Below, one piece after another: positions 10,740-21,378 of a stretch of 64,000 nucleotides of DNA. The stretch lies in contig JAHQRK010000029.1 in assembly GCA_019828595.1 (NCBI GenBank), positions 434,001 through 498,000 on the forward strand, read 5' to 3'. Numbering within the stretch: the stretch's first letter is position 1; each line of letters begins with the position of its first letter. Below the pieces are notes generated by a model. It saw nothing but the letters and a program-made list of their open reading frames with translations. It was not told the origin of the DNA and made no database searches. The translations under genes were made by a program, and so were the position numbers. This DNA comes from Aphanomyces cochlioides. Its lineage: Eukaryota; Oomycota; Saprolegniomycetes; Saprolegniales; Verrucalvaceae.

Positions 10740-12370
10740 AGCTATTAATACATATATTAGGAGTTCAAGTACGAGGGTCAAGAAGGGATTACAGTACATT
10801 TAGCCTGTCTACCGATGTTTTCGTGCGGGGGCATCTGCATCTTGAGATGCCAATTACAATCTACTGTAGCAATAAAAACCTGTAAAACTTGATACAAAAC
10901 TCCAATATTGCAGATATCAAAATCGGCTTGAAAAGTGTCATCAAATCTCCTACCAAGCTTTTATTAAACAAGTGTTAATGCTTTTGCATGGCATCGGCGT
11001 CAAAAATGTCGTAGACGATTTGAGATATGGGCAAGACGTTAATACAATTATACAGTTTTGACTAAAATATAAAATAATACAGGGATTAATTTTCAAAGAA
11101 ATCGTGAAGCACAAGATTAGTAGTCGCATAACTTGTGATGTCATGTTGGCATCGCCAAGATGCAATTTCAGACTTTCTATGGAGAAGAATCAACAGAGAT
11201 TGCACATTGAACCCATTTTCAACACCAAGTTGTGGGATACTGTAGTACTGGGGGGGGGGCATTTTCAAACAAGCCTACACCGGAACCCACGAAATGCCGG
11301 AGCACTTGTTGAGTGTTGTAGGACGTGTGAAACAATATACAATAGTCGACGTGGGATGGGATGGTCAGAAAGGAAGAATACAGGGTGACGAACATTTCTA
11401 CCTGGGAGACTCAATCAGAGAATAGTATACAACCCCCGTGATTGAGGGCGTTTTCATCATACTCTACACTTTGCGCTCTATCCAGCGCACTCTGTTAATT
11501 GATGTCGTCGACCAGAGTCTCTGGATGACGAGACAGAAGGTTTAAGGCTATGGTCCTCACGCTACCTCTGTTTTTGCTCAAAGGGGACGCATAGTGAACC
11601 GAGTCAAACACACAAAAAACAACTCAGTAGTAGGGAACAATCAGACCTGACTACAGTGTGAAGAAGTCTACTCGTTGAGGCGGTCAAATTTGCCACCAAG
11701 ATGTTAATCCAAATCAACTTAAGGAGCATCTCGGGCTCCTTGACCCACGGGGTGTTTTCGGCCACGCAATTTCCCATGCTTGGAGCGCCTACTGGGGAAA
11801 TCGTTTTCATCAGCAACGGCAACATCAGCGGCAACATCAGCAGCAACATCATTTTGCATGTCTCCTTCTGCCAACAGCATTGATCTATGACCCGATACAG
11901 TAATTCTATCAATGGCACCGCTTCAGCCTCGTCCGCCATAACCACCGACGGCAGCAAGATACAACGTTCGGGAGACTTCGACATCGTGGAGTGCGAGGGA
12001 TTGTTTATCGCTCCAAACAAGAGCAGCAATGCCGAGAAGGACCGTAGAGCGATGCGAAAGTCAACCGAGGGGAACCAATCGATACAGCAGCTAGGAGAGC
12101 ATTCTGTCGGGATTAGAGTATTCCTACATGACTATAGTCAAACCAAGGGGAATTTTTCAACGACTACTGTCGTACTTGTGAATAGCTTAGGCTTTCTTGT
12201 GTAGTATATTGAGTTTAGCCCACGGCATAGGGAAGAGGGGAGGGCTTTGACACGAAATTGTGGCACTGAGGGGGGAACTTCTCCAGTGCTGTTCCTGGTA
12301 TTGGTTCATCGCGTGAAACACGATCGCGATGTCGCAATGTCTTGTCCATCTCCCCGACGATGATTTTGTA
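10740..12370. other. Intergenic, no gene recognised
   Basis: Both strands have short open frames, the longest being 141 codons on the minus strand at 11604-12029 and 105 on the plus strand, with no recognisable motif. A 9-base G run lies near 11251. Around 11820-11850 a short AACATCAGC-type trinucleotide-rich tract occurs. Confidence 0.3.
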
Positions 12371-12373
12371 ACC

Positions 12374-12408
12374 TTTGAATGCTCTGTCGATTCGACAGAG
12401 CATTCAAA
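12374..12408. repeat. 35-bp perfect palindrome
   Basis: Arms of 17 bp (TTTGAATGCTCTGTCGA and its exact complement) around a single T. The AT-rich right flank starts AAATAAATTATTTATTTA. No gene ends nearby on either strand, so a terminator role is unsupported. Confidence 0.8.
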
Positions 12409-12849
12409 TAAATTATTTATTTAGAGTGATTATCAAATACTACCTCTGTTTCAAATTCCTGTGAACAAAAGGAAAATATTTCGAGCTTGAACGCGCAGCG
12501 ACCAGGCTCTAAAAGTGCGCGGACGACGTCAAACATTCACCCAGGAAATTACACTCATCGGAGCAAAGCGGAGGTCGGGTGAAAACATTTCTCTGGTCGG
12601 ATCATGCTTGAGGAGGGAGTTTCAAACAAGGAATAACTTGATATTTCTCGCATCATGCTAGGGGGCAGCTTGACCGTAAGACCGCGCCGCCACCAGAGCC
12701 TCCGAAAAATATATTCTCAAAAAATATATTTATTGATATATACATTCCAAAATGTGATAGGGCACAAAATCGAATCTATTCGCCCAACAATGTATTAGCC
12801 AATCAGCGTAGAGTATTTGATGCAGTGGTGCTCGTGCCAAATTTCCCTA

Positions 12850-13972
12850 ATGGCATCCATTGAACAAGAGGTTAGAGGCCGCCATGCGTCACGGAACACA
12901 GTCTTTCATGCTCTCTACGCGCACTACAACCTACGACTGCCGCGAAAGCAGATAGCTGCGCTGTACGGCAAACATGTCAACACTGTATCAGGCTGGATCA
13001 ATCGTTACGAGAATGATGTAGATTTTCGCCGCAAATCAAGCACTCCCTCACGAAAGTTTTCTGCCGAGCATAAACGATAGCTGTTGGAATTCTATACCGA
13101 GCATCCTGTTGCTTTCCTTGACGAGGCTCAACATGCATTTCAAGAGCACTTCAAGAAATCTATTTCAATCTCGACAGTATGGCGAATTCTCAATGAAGCT
13201 GGCTTCACCTACAAAGTTTTGGAACGGTGTGCCATGAATATCAAAGACGACGACATCGTACGTTTCGTGCTTGAATTACAATCAATTAGCTGGGGCCATT
13301 CGAACATACAATTCCTTGATGAGGTAAGTTTTGATAGTAAAGGAATGCTTCGAACCCGTGGCTACTGTATGAAAGGTGAAAAGTTGGCTTTTCGTGGCGA
13401 GTTTACACGGAAACCTCGTGTCTCTCTTTTGTGTTTCATCAATATCGATGGTTTGGTTGAGACGTTTTGTGTTGATGGAACATTTGATCGAATGGCTTTT
13501 GTTGAATGTTGTCGGCAGCATGCCCATTCAGGCAAATCTGTGCGCCAATACCCTGGACTCGGTTCAATTTGGATCTTGGATGGCGCCAAAATTCATTGCC
13601 ATCCTGATATCGTGTATTATCTCAGGTCGCTTGGAATTATTCCTATCTTCTTACCAGCATATTGCCCATTTTACAATCCAATTGAAGTTCTTTTTGGATT
13701 GATGAAAAAGTCCTTCAAGAGGAACTACATGGAGGGAACGAATGAGCCTCTTTCTTTTTCAATTGCTAGTGCTTGATTGCTTTCATCAATTTGACATGTC
13801 TAGAATTTTTGAACATTGTGACTGGAAAGCAAATTGCGTATTTGATCCGACAGGCCCACTGAATCACGACACTTTGACAATTGCTGGCAAAACGCACAAC
13901 ATGGATAATTTGCTTGATTATGGAAGCTATGAAGACTTTAACAATGAAAAGGATGCCATTGAAGTGTGTTAG
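12850..13972 (+). pseudogene. IS630/Tc1-mariner superfamily DDE transposase, broken
   Basis: The likely start is MASIEQEVRGRHAS. An HTH region follows (LRLPRKQIAALYGKHVNTVS), then a DDE_3-type catalytic domain with FLDEVSF (first Asp), WILDGAKIH (second Asp) and PAYCPFYNPIEVLFG (final Glu). An in-frame TAG at 13078-13080 and a frameshift near 13745 interrupt it; in the shifted frame the C-terminus continues as FDMSRIFEHCDWKANC to a stop at 13972. All three catalytic residues remain. It would cut and reinsert the element by a DDE mechanism in the nucleus. The HTH and Asn-Pro-Ile-Glu block fit IS630/Tc1-mariner better than hAT or PIF. Confidence 0.75.
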
Positions 13973-13987
13973 GAACTATAAATCAAA

Positions 13988-15062
13988 CTAGACTTGATGG
14001 TCGATATCGTCTTGTCTAGGAATAGCTCTTAAAGCTATTAACGTACGGGTGTCATCAGGATTTATAGCCGCATCTTCTCCAAACGCTCGAACAAGCTCCA
14101 TATGAGTCTTCACAGTATGACGAAGAGTATCAAGCTCTGATTTGAGCAGAATAAACTTCCGCTCGAATATCTCTAATTGATCATCAAAAATTCGAGCAAG
14201 ATTTGACGCCATTTTGACTCTTTTCGTCAACCTTGCTCGATGAGCTTCAGCACTGTTCGACTTAGCAACAAAACCACCAACAAACCACTTGGTGGCCCTT
14301 GACGAATGATAGCGAATCTTTCATGAACCGATTTTTTCATTCGAATAACCACGATTGCCCATAGGCGCCAAGAAATCTCATTTTTGGCGACAAGGAGATG
14401 GCCCCATTCAGCTCTCAGAGTGCGCATGACGTCTTGAATCACTTCTTCCGCGGCTGCGCCAGCACGGTCAACTTCACTTGGACCAAGGCATTGACCTTCA
14501 AATTGAACCATGTCAGGACTCGACACAAGTGTGTTTCCGAGAGCGTGAATGTCTCACCCTTGTTCTTCAGTATGAAAGCTCGTTGTGTCGAGTTCTGAAA
14601 TGATTTCAACTGCTTTGTCTCCAACCTGAGCGAAAATCGTTTTGGAAACTCGTCCATTGTTGGATGGCCATCTTTGATCGACCATATTGGGCCTTCTTCT
14701 TCTCGATTGCAAATTGCCAGGTTCTCAAAGTAGCGCGAATAGCGTTCCCACAAATATTCATACACCTCATCCCATGTTGTGCATCGAATCTTGACGATCC
14801 CCAGGCTTCGTGCCTTTTCCAGTCTTTGGTTTACTGTGTCCTTCAACTTGACTTCAGCCTTAAAGTTGATCCCATCAAATCGCCGTTCTCCCTCCTTCTC
14901 TTCGATCTGGGACCTCTGAGAGCTCGAACGGAGATCGTAAGGTGAATGACGTTGCGAAGATGCTTGTGATTCATGAAGCGCATGATAAGATGGACTAGCT
15001 TTGTGAGGTGAAGTACAGCCATTTGCTTGATCCGCCATGTCTGATTGAGCAAGAGAAACCAA
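13988..15062 (-). pseudogene. Accessory ORF of the IS630-like element
   Basis: A minus-strand protein is spread over three overlapping frames (14439-15062, 14227-14526, 13988-14230), with frame changes near 14520 and 14228. The N-terminus is polar and Ser/His-rich (SYHALHESQASSQRHSPYD), followed by charged helices (RLEKARSLGIVKIRC, TWDEVYEYLWERYSRYF) and a block reading SPDMVQFEGQCLGPSEVD. A C-terminal helix has NLARIFDDQLEIFERKF. I do not recognise the family. Its convergent placement inside the same terminal repeats implies a helper role, perhaps DNA binding, but nothing in the sequence proves it. Confidence 0.5.
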
Positions 15063-15811
15063 GGATGTCTGACACTATCTAAAATACGGGGTCATATCGG
15101 GTAAATAGTGTTCACAATCTATTTAAATTATGGTCAAAATCACATTTTTGTGTGGAAAAGACAATAAATATTTTGTGAAAATATATTTATTTCTACGCAC
15201 TGGAATATGAATATATTTATTTCTCAAGGTCATTATTTCGCGGATGGTTGCGCTATGTACAAATATGAAGCTACTAAAAGGTTTAGTAAAGGTTTATACT
15301 GCTTGATTAACGGCCATGGGGATATAATAGAACTTGAAAAACGAGAAATAAATATATTCTCAATATTCTTGGTCAAATATATTTATTTCTACCCAACTGG
15401 AATATGAATATATTTTGCAGATATATTTTTCGGAACTATATGGAGTTTTCTCGGTCATGACTGCGGTCATACTTCATTTTTGGTCGTTTTATGACCAGGA
15501 TAAAATATTCTGTTTTTTCATTTTTCTTTCACAATAGGACACCGAAAATCTTCTTTTCAAGCTTAAATCAGGCATCACAAGACATGTAAACTTTGTAATG
15601 ACCGCTCTAGCAGTCGAGATGGCTCTCATCATGGAGCATGATAGTCTTGACCTTGACAGGAGTGATGGCAACGAGTGTTTGTATTAGCTTAAAATTAGTA
15701 TGATGACCAGAGTTAAATATATCTCGAATATTTATTCAAAAACAGCCAATTTGGAAACTATATCTCTGATATTTAATTTCTTGGTCATCATGACCGCAAA
15801 ATTTATACTAG

Positions 15812-16302
15812 TATTGTCAATTTCATTCGAAATTGTGAGGGGGGTCCGAAATGTATCGATTTTTCAAATCGATCTGCAAATCGCTCAGCCAATTAGAATC
15901 GAGTATTTACATAATTCACGCAAAACACACCCAGACACACGTTTAATTAATTTAGGACGTTTGCCATACTTTCCATTTATATTGTCTGATTGACTCAAAA
16001 TTTCCGAACCTGGCAGAAATCGATCAACTTTCAATCAATCACCAAATCGAACCAGCCAATCAGCGTCCAGAATTTGTTTAAACACACATAAAACACACCA
16101 ACACACACACACATTAATTCATGTACCTTCCGATTATACTTGAATTCACTATTGCCAGATTGATCACACAAATTTCGTCGATTTTGATCAAAACTGTAAA
16201 TTTGGACGAAAAAGACAATACTTGATTTCAGTATGATCGAATCGATTTGGAATAGAATTCGAATTTGGTAAAAAAATACAAATTTGGGTGAAAAAGACAA
16301 TA
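15812..16302. repeat. TATTGTC-type MITE interrupted by a second copy
   Basis: The outer copy opens TATTGTCAATTTCA and closes GGGTGAAAAAGACAATA. Its left part (AATGTATCGATTTTTC, AGAATCGAGTATTTAC, CACACCCAGACACAC) and right part (CAGTATGATCGAATCGATTTG) match 25546-25810, where they are contiguous. Between them here sits a second family member at 15980-16220. This is direct evidence of two rounds of insertion. Confidence 0.7.
15980..16220. repeat. Nested TATTGTC-type MITE copy
   Basis: 241 bp with ends TATTGTCTGATT and AAAAAGACAATA, closely matching 9617-9835. It is inserted inside the MITE at 15812-16302. Confidence 0.7.
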
Positions 16303-16542
16303 TTTATTTTTCTTCTTTGAAAAATTGAATAAATAAAATATACTATTTTCGGAGCCTCTGGTCGCCACCCTGACGACACCTGGTAAAGAAATTATGCTGA
16401 TGCTCAAGTTGAGTTGGGAGTTCTGTCTTGTGATTGTGCAGCAACACACAATTCAGGTTTACGAATTTTATACCCAGGCTAACAAATTTACTCTTTGCTT
16501 GGGATTCTTCACCAGGGCATTCCGAAGCCGGACAAAGCGACT

Positions 16543-16985
16543 TTGGAATAGAAAGTGGACATTTGAACAGTGTGCAGTATCCATTGCTGGCTCTGTCGTC
16601 GCTGGGCAGCATCACGGAGAGATTTTCAAGCAAAGCCAGTGAAAACGAGTGCGACGAGCACTGTTCTCGCGCTACAATCGTGCTCAGACAGACGATGTCA
16701 TGACAAAGGCCCTCATCCGCTTTGGATTGCGCCTTGTTCTGTTCCCCTACCACTTGATGAATGGCGACCAGTCGGGGAGAACGGAACGGGAACTGACTAA
16801 GGCGCCTTCGAGCCAAGTCCCGCCGTCATGACGCGGCGACAACGACTTGAACTGGCAAACAGTGTATTACAAAAATGCCAACAAACATGGCGGCAACGCT
16901 CGGCTAACTAAGCACGACCTCTTGACCACGGTACGTGGCACGCGTTCCAGAAACAGGGCGACGAATACGAGTCTCACCTGAAAAG
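16543..16985 (+). repeat. Segmental duplicate of 31981-32560
   Basis: Long stretches match 31981-32560 in the same orientation, for example TCCATTGCTGGCTCTGTCGT, AAGCAAAGCCAGTGAAAACG and CATCCGCTTTGGATTGCGCC. Substitutions and small indels separate the copies, plus an extra segment in the second. The right part overlaps the 3' end of the secreted-family gene at 16867-17253, so the duplication probably carried gene flanks. Confidence 0.8.
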
Positions 16986-17253
16986 CGCTGACCGTGGCCG
17001 CTGCTGCCAGACTGGAAAAATTTTGAAACATGAGATTTAATGCGGCAAGACCTCCACGGCCACCGTAAGCACCCGAGGGACGACGGACGGAGTAAGGAGT
17101 TCCGCCAAGTTGACGCAACGTAGTCAGCTTCACCATATCGTCAGCTCCAAATCGAGTCATCAAACCGCTGGATGCATGAGAGCCAAGGTGGTGGTCCTCA
17201 TTGAGAGCGAGAGCGACCGTAGCCAGGACGAGAGACAACAAGACGACGCGCAT
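16867..17253 (-). pseudogene. MRVVLLSL-family secreted protein, frameshifted (copy A)
   Basis: Starts MRVVLLSLVLATVALA, a signal peptide with likely cleavage after ALA, then NEDHHLGSHASSGLMTRFGA and DDMVKLTTLRQLGG, nearly identical to the open copy at 27150-27494. After GGRGGLA the frame differs from that copy and runs into a hydrophobic, unrelated-looking tail. The intact copy has a basic tail there, so this one probably carries a frameshift. Its promoter block (17254-17348) is strongly conserved with copy B. Whether the altered 128-aa product is made is unknown. Confidence 0.6.
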
Positions 17254-17348
17254 GATCGAGAGAGAAAATTGAAAAGTGTGATTGAGCCGTCAATTGAAGC
17301 AAAGATCAACTGCGTGTTGTCGAATTGCAGCGACGCAACGAACGCGAC
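17254..17348 (-). promoter_or_regulatory. Conserved upstream block of secreted-family copy A
   Basis: On the minus strand it reads GTTCGTTGCGTCGC, CGACAACACGCAG, TGATCTTTGCTTCAATT and a C/T-rich stretch TTTTCTCTCTCGATC just before the ATG. Near-identical sequence precedes copy B (27057-27149), and related blocks precede copies C and D. The pyrimidine-rich run at the start may hold the transcription start; that is inference. Confidence 0.5.
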
Positions 17349-17705
17349 TTGAAAGTGCAGTTCGTCATGTGGGTGCCTCTATCTCAACGAAGAACGGCTT
17401 CAATTAGTCCTGGGTGCCTCTTTCTCAATGATTCCAGCGAAGCGTGTCAAGTGAAACCCCCGTGGTTCATCAAGGGCGAACATTATTATAAACCACACTG
17501 TTTAGCATGAGAGGGTATTGCTCAATTAGCATCTTGTGAGGCTGTATCAGTCATAAGCGTGTATCTTCTCATTGGACCTCGACTATAGTGGTCTTCATAT
17601 CAAGTATACTACTGCATTAATGCCCTGGTTTCTCTCGGGGTGTCGATTTAGCCTTCGACCTTGCAATGCAGTTTTCAATCACACTTCATCGTTTGCACAA
17701 AATAA
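17349..17705. repeat. Copy of the 26459-26605 flank, then spacer
   Basis: 17355-17470 matches 26459-26605 in the same orientation and 26935-27050 inverted (AGTGCAGTTCGTCATGTGGG, TGGGTGCCTCTTTCTCAA). The rest shows no feature. Confidence 0.6.
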
Positions 17706-17936
17706 GGGCCCGTCTGGCAACCGAAAATATTACAATAAATAGGCCCAAAATACCATTTTGAGGCCAAATTCAATAATTGAGGTAAAAATATGAACTTGTC
17801 TATCTCAAAGAGTTTTGCACCAAATCCAATATTTTTGGTTGGGATATACTCACTGGAGCCTCCCAAAATGCCATTTTACGAGATGGAGGTTTTACCTCTA
17901 TTTTGAATATGCCATAAATCGTTGATCCCAATTTAG
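17706..17936. mobile_element. Truncated MITE of the GGGCCCGTCTGGCAA family
   Basis: The left end GGGCCCGTCTGGCAAC and about 230 bp of interior match the complete copy at 53875-54147. The right terminal repeat is missing: the match stops near GACATATTGATTT. Confidence 0.7.
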
Positions 17937-17939
17937 CTG

Positions 17940-19310
17940 AAAATGACATATTGATTTAGGAATGACTACATCCGTCCAAAAACCGTAATACATATCTTTG
18001 TATTGGGTAAAATTAGGTCATCATATCTTTTTCGAGATACAAATTCCATTTTCCCAAAAATTATATTTAGGCATTCGATTTTAATTATATTGATTTTTGT
18101 ATGTCGTAATTTTATTTTTCGATTTTCGCAAAATACATGGCAAATCGTATTTCGGTCGAGATACGATGGACAGAGCCAATCAAACCATGAAGAAATAGTG
18201 AATATGAGTGAGCTGACAAGATTGACTCCAAAGAGGGCATAAAGCTTATTGCAGAGTCAACCTACTACTCAGAGAGTAACTACAAGGACAAGCATTTATA
18301 TCTAAATTCTTGGGAGGAAGCACGTGTGGAAAAGTGCTCCAATTTTTATATAATCACTCATCGTTCATGAATTATTGACCCAGGCGTGAAACTTGTAGAG
18401 CAACGATGATTTATTAACTGATTCTAGGAGCCACAGAAGTCCCGGATTTTCCACACCAGCTACACTACGATGATAAAAAGCATGTGAGGGAAATGCGGAT
18501 ATGATCCATCGAGAAAGACGAAACAATGTCTCTAGATGTATAAGTCTTAGGATAAGAAATTAACTTTTTAACATGGAAATGAGCTCGTGGTATGAAAATA
18601 TGCTTCAAGACTATACATGCAGAACGTGATACCATAACATGGGGAACGAAAATCGACGAAGTGGTGATTTTGTCACATGACATGGAATGTGTGAACCACG
18701 CGATAGCATAGTAATTTGACGAAGAGTCGCTGTGTTTGAGTCAGTGAAAACACAAAATGGTATCATTTCATTAAATATAAACGTCTTGGTGGATGTAGCC
18801 TCTATTGTGTTGACCTTAGTTCTATCGGCTCACGATATTCACTTCAAATGGTCATCGTTCGACGACAGCACCGGCGCGGTCACTATTATCCAATTGACAC
18901 AAGGTAAAGTAGATAGAACGAAATCATTGGTTAAAAAGATGGAATATCTCCACCGAGATACGATTTCCGATGACAAGTCAGAAATATTTGCTACAAACAC
19001 ATTTTGGTAAAGTAATTATAAAATTATAAAGTATTCGTGTAATATTACTTAACACTACATTACAGGTAAACCTCTGATAATACATATTCTATTTAAAAAT
19101 AAAGTATTGATTCTATCAATTAATAATTTTGTACAGAGAAAATTGATCAACGTTTTTGGCTCTCTTCAAGGATAACTCCTTACACCCATAAATAACTCTA
19201 AACAAACCCTATATTTAGGTCCATAGGATGTTTTAGGATGTGCAATTTGGACTGACATACATTCATTTTAAGAAAAGAGTGATGTTGTAGCAAATATTTC
19301 TGGACGGAGG
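17940..19310. other. AT-rich intergenic, no gene recognised
   Basis: Short frames on both strands (for example 18732-19010 plus) have no signal peptide or domain that could be defended. It borders the pogo element starting at 19313. Confidence 0.35.
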
Positions 19311-19312
19311 TA

Positions 19313-20784
19313 CAGAGGACCCGTAAAAATACACGTATAGTGTGGTACATTGAACTTTGGTGTCGTCTGAAGCAACCTTCAGAAATTATAATATAGAATT
19401 TGACGATAATATGTTTTGGAGGGAAAAATGCGAGGGAATTTGATGGTAGAGAATGCTTTCATCTTAGGACTTATTGGACTATATGGTAGCTATGCGGGAG
19501 AAACATTTCCCCGTGACTACATACCATGTCGTTCAACAAGTCAAAGCACACAATCAGGAGTGGGTAACTCAATATTCGGCCTCGAAAGAGGACCCGTATA
19601 AATCTTTGTTTAAATTATGTAGAGAATTCGTCTATCGACATGGATTTTCTCGCCGTCGAGCCTCGACAGCAAAGGCGATGACCTCGACGCAAATGCTCGA
19701 AATTCGACAGCAATTTATCAAAGATTTTTGGCAGGAAAATGATCACTTTGATGACGGGGATGTCATCAATTGTGATGAAACTGGAATCTATTTTGACACG
19801 CCTCCAAAATACATCCTTGCCCAAAAAGGTGCCGACGCAAGCATTTCACATGCCGACAAATCATGCCGCCTGACGGCCGTCTTAGCAGCGAAACGTAACG
19901 GTAATAAATTGTTATTGACTGTTGTAATTTGTTATAATTAGGCGATAAACTACCCATTCTTTTCATCGTTAAGGGGAAGCCTGGCGGTTATATCGATGAA
20001 AACGAGTTGAGAACCTATCCTTCGGGACATGTTTACGCTGTCCAGAAAAATGCTTGGGTCGATGGCGATGTCTGGAATTTCTACTTGGACACTATTTTAA
20101 GGTAATAAATGCAAATTTAAAATTTTTAATTAGTGTTAGACCTGAAATTGTGAGGCCATTACTGATATTGATCGACAATTTTGAGGCCCATACTACGCCG
20201 AAAAACGTCGCTTTCGTCGAAGAGGAGCTTAGCTTTACTTTGTACACCCTCCCCCCGAACATGACATCTGTATTACAGCCTTTAGATGTCGCTGTGATGG
20301 GTCCGTTCAAAGCCAAGTTGCGAAACTTGTGGCTTCAAGAAGCATACCACCCATCAAGTTCAGTTGAAAAAAGAATGGCATGCATCAAGCGTGCTATCAA
20401 AGCTTGGGATATGATGACCCCAGAAACGATTAAGAAAGCCTTTCAAAAGGCTATTCCACAAGGGAAATCTGCTTGATGTATAACACTAATATATGTCTTT
20501 TCATTCTTTCACTAATTAATGATTTTTTTGGTTGGAAGTTCCAACAGTGTAGAACTGTCTTGATTCTTGTATAATCAGATCAGGTGTTTAGATATCGTAT
20601 TTTGTAGTATATCTATTTCAAAGATTTGGAGTAGAGCTTAGAGTTCATTCAAGAATAGACTTTTCAATTAAGTCCTACAGGAAATTGATTTGTAAAGGTA
20701 TTTTGAAACTGATATGTGTGTTAAGTGGCTGTTTGTCCAATCAAAATTCAGTACCACTGTACGTGTATTTTTACGGGTCCTCTG
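19313..20784 (+). mobile_element. Compact pogo-type transposon (copy A) with TIRs and TA duplication
   Basis: The left end reads CAGAGGACCCGTAAAAATAC and the right end is its reverse complement, the match extending to about 35 bp with few differences. TA flanks both ends (19311-19312 and 20785-20786), the pogo/Tc1-mariner target. At 1.47 kb it holds a single transposase gene and only about 100 bp between left TIR and first recognisable coding sequence, so the N-terminal DNA-binding part appears deleted. Confidence 0.85.
19474..20476 (+). pseudogene. Pogo-type transposase with two tiny introns, N-truncated
   Basis: Exons 19474-19900, 19942-20101 and 20134-20476 join in phase into about 309 codons, using GT-AG introns of 41 nt (19901-19941) and 32 nt (20102-20133), both starting GTAATAAAT. 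The product has the pogo catalytic triad: VINCDETGIYF, LILIDNFEAHTTPK and VLQPLDVAVMGPFKAKLR. The upstream frame (19416-19473) continues similarity to the related minus-strand protein at 21379-22557 but is out of phase, and the N-terminal HTH of that relative is missing. The catalytic domain looks intact; the element would need DNA-binding help to move. An alternative is one further very short intron near 19450-19467 rather than a frameshift. Confidence 0.75.
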
Positions 20785-20786
20785 TA

Positions 20787-21067
20787 GTACTTTAGATGAC
20801 ATGTCATTGGGAACAGAGTTTGCCTCTAAATTTCGATATATTTTGATATACATTGATACAAGTTCCTCGACAGTTCATATTTCCCAATAATATTATATTT
20901 TAAAGGTAATTTCACGAAGTGTCGACAGGCACTTGGCAGTCACTTCTTTTTCCCATGTCAACTGCTGGGACCACGCCACTTCGTCGCCCCGGTCAGCCTG
21001 TCGTCAATATTCTCTCTCATCTTATCCTTGCATCATTTGATATATTTCCCAAAGTACAAAATATAAA
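20787..21067. other. Intergenic, no gene recognised
   Basis: AT-rich spacer right of the pogo element. No motif recognised. Confidence 0.4.
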
Positions 21068-21164
21068 TTTAAAGAGGGATTTTATTCATACCGCCACTGG
21101 GGTGTAGGTACTTAATTTAAAGAGGGATTTTATTCATACCGCCCACTGGGGTGTAGGTACTATT
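21068..21164. repeat. 48-bp tandem duplication
   Basis: TTTAAAGAGGGATTTTATTC through GGGGTGTAGGTAC occurs twice head to tail, the second copy with one extra C in the ACCGCC run. Confidence 0.85.
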
Positions 21165-21378
21165 AGAGCATTTACAGTAGAGTATAGAGAACGACAGAAA
21201 TATCCACCATGTGGTACTATCGAAGTATATCGATATTTGTAGACAGCTATTTGTGAGACACAATTAAATTTCACCATATTTTAAATGCATACAACTCTTG
21301 AGACTCCTACATCAAATGATATCATTGGTCTAAATTGATTACAATATGACCAATTAGGAAATGCACGACGACCTTGAT

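Larger units (their letters stand above)
12701..15434. mobile_element. IS630/Tc1-mariner-like transposon with two convergent genes
   Basis: The left end reads TCCGAAAAATATAT and the right end is its reverse complement, with about 22 of 25 matching bases. Between them lie a plus-strand transposase and a convergent minus-strand accessory gene. The subterminal 15170-15420 region repeats ATATATTTATTTCT several times on the same strand. No clear target-site duplication was found: the flanks are AGCC and, inverted, AGTT. The element is 2.73 kb, longer than a simple one-gene Tc1/mariner. Confidence 0.65.

Noticed and set aside
12850..13776. Bacterial origin because of the IS630-like transposase
   Set aside because: IS630-type DDE transposases belong to the eukaryotic Tc1/mariner superfamily too, and the surroundings have introns and eukaryotic transposons.
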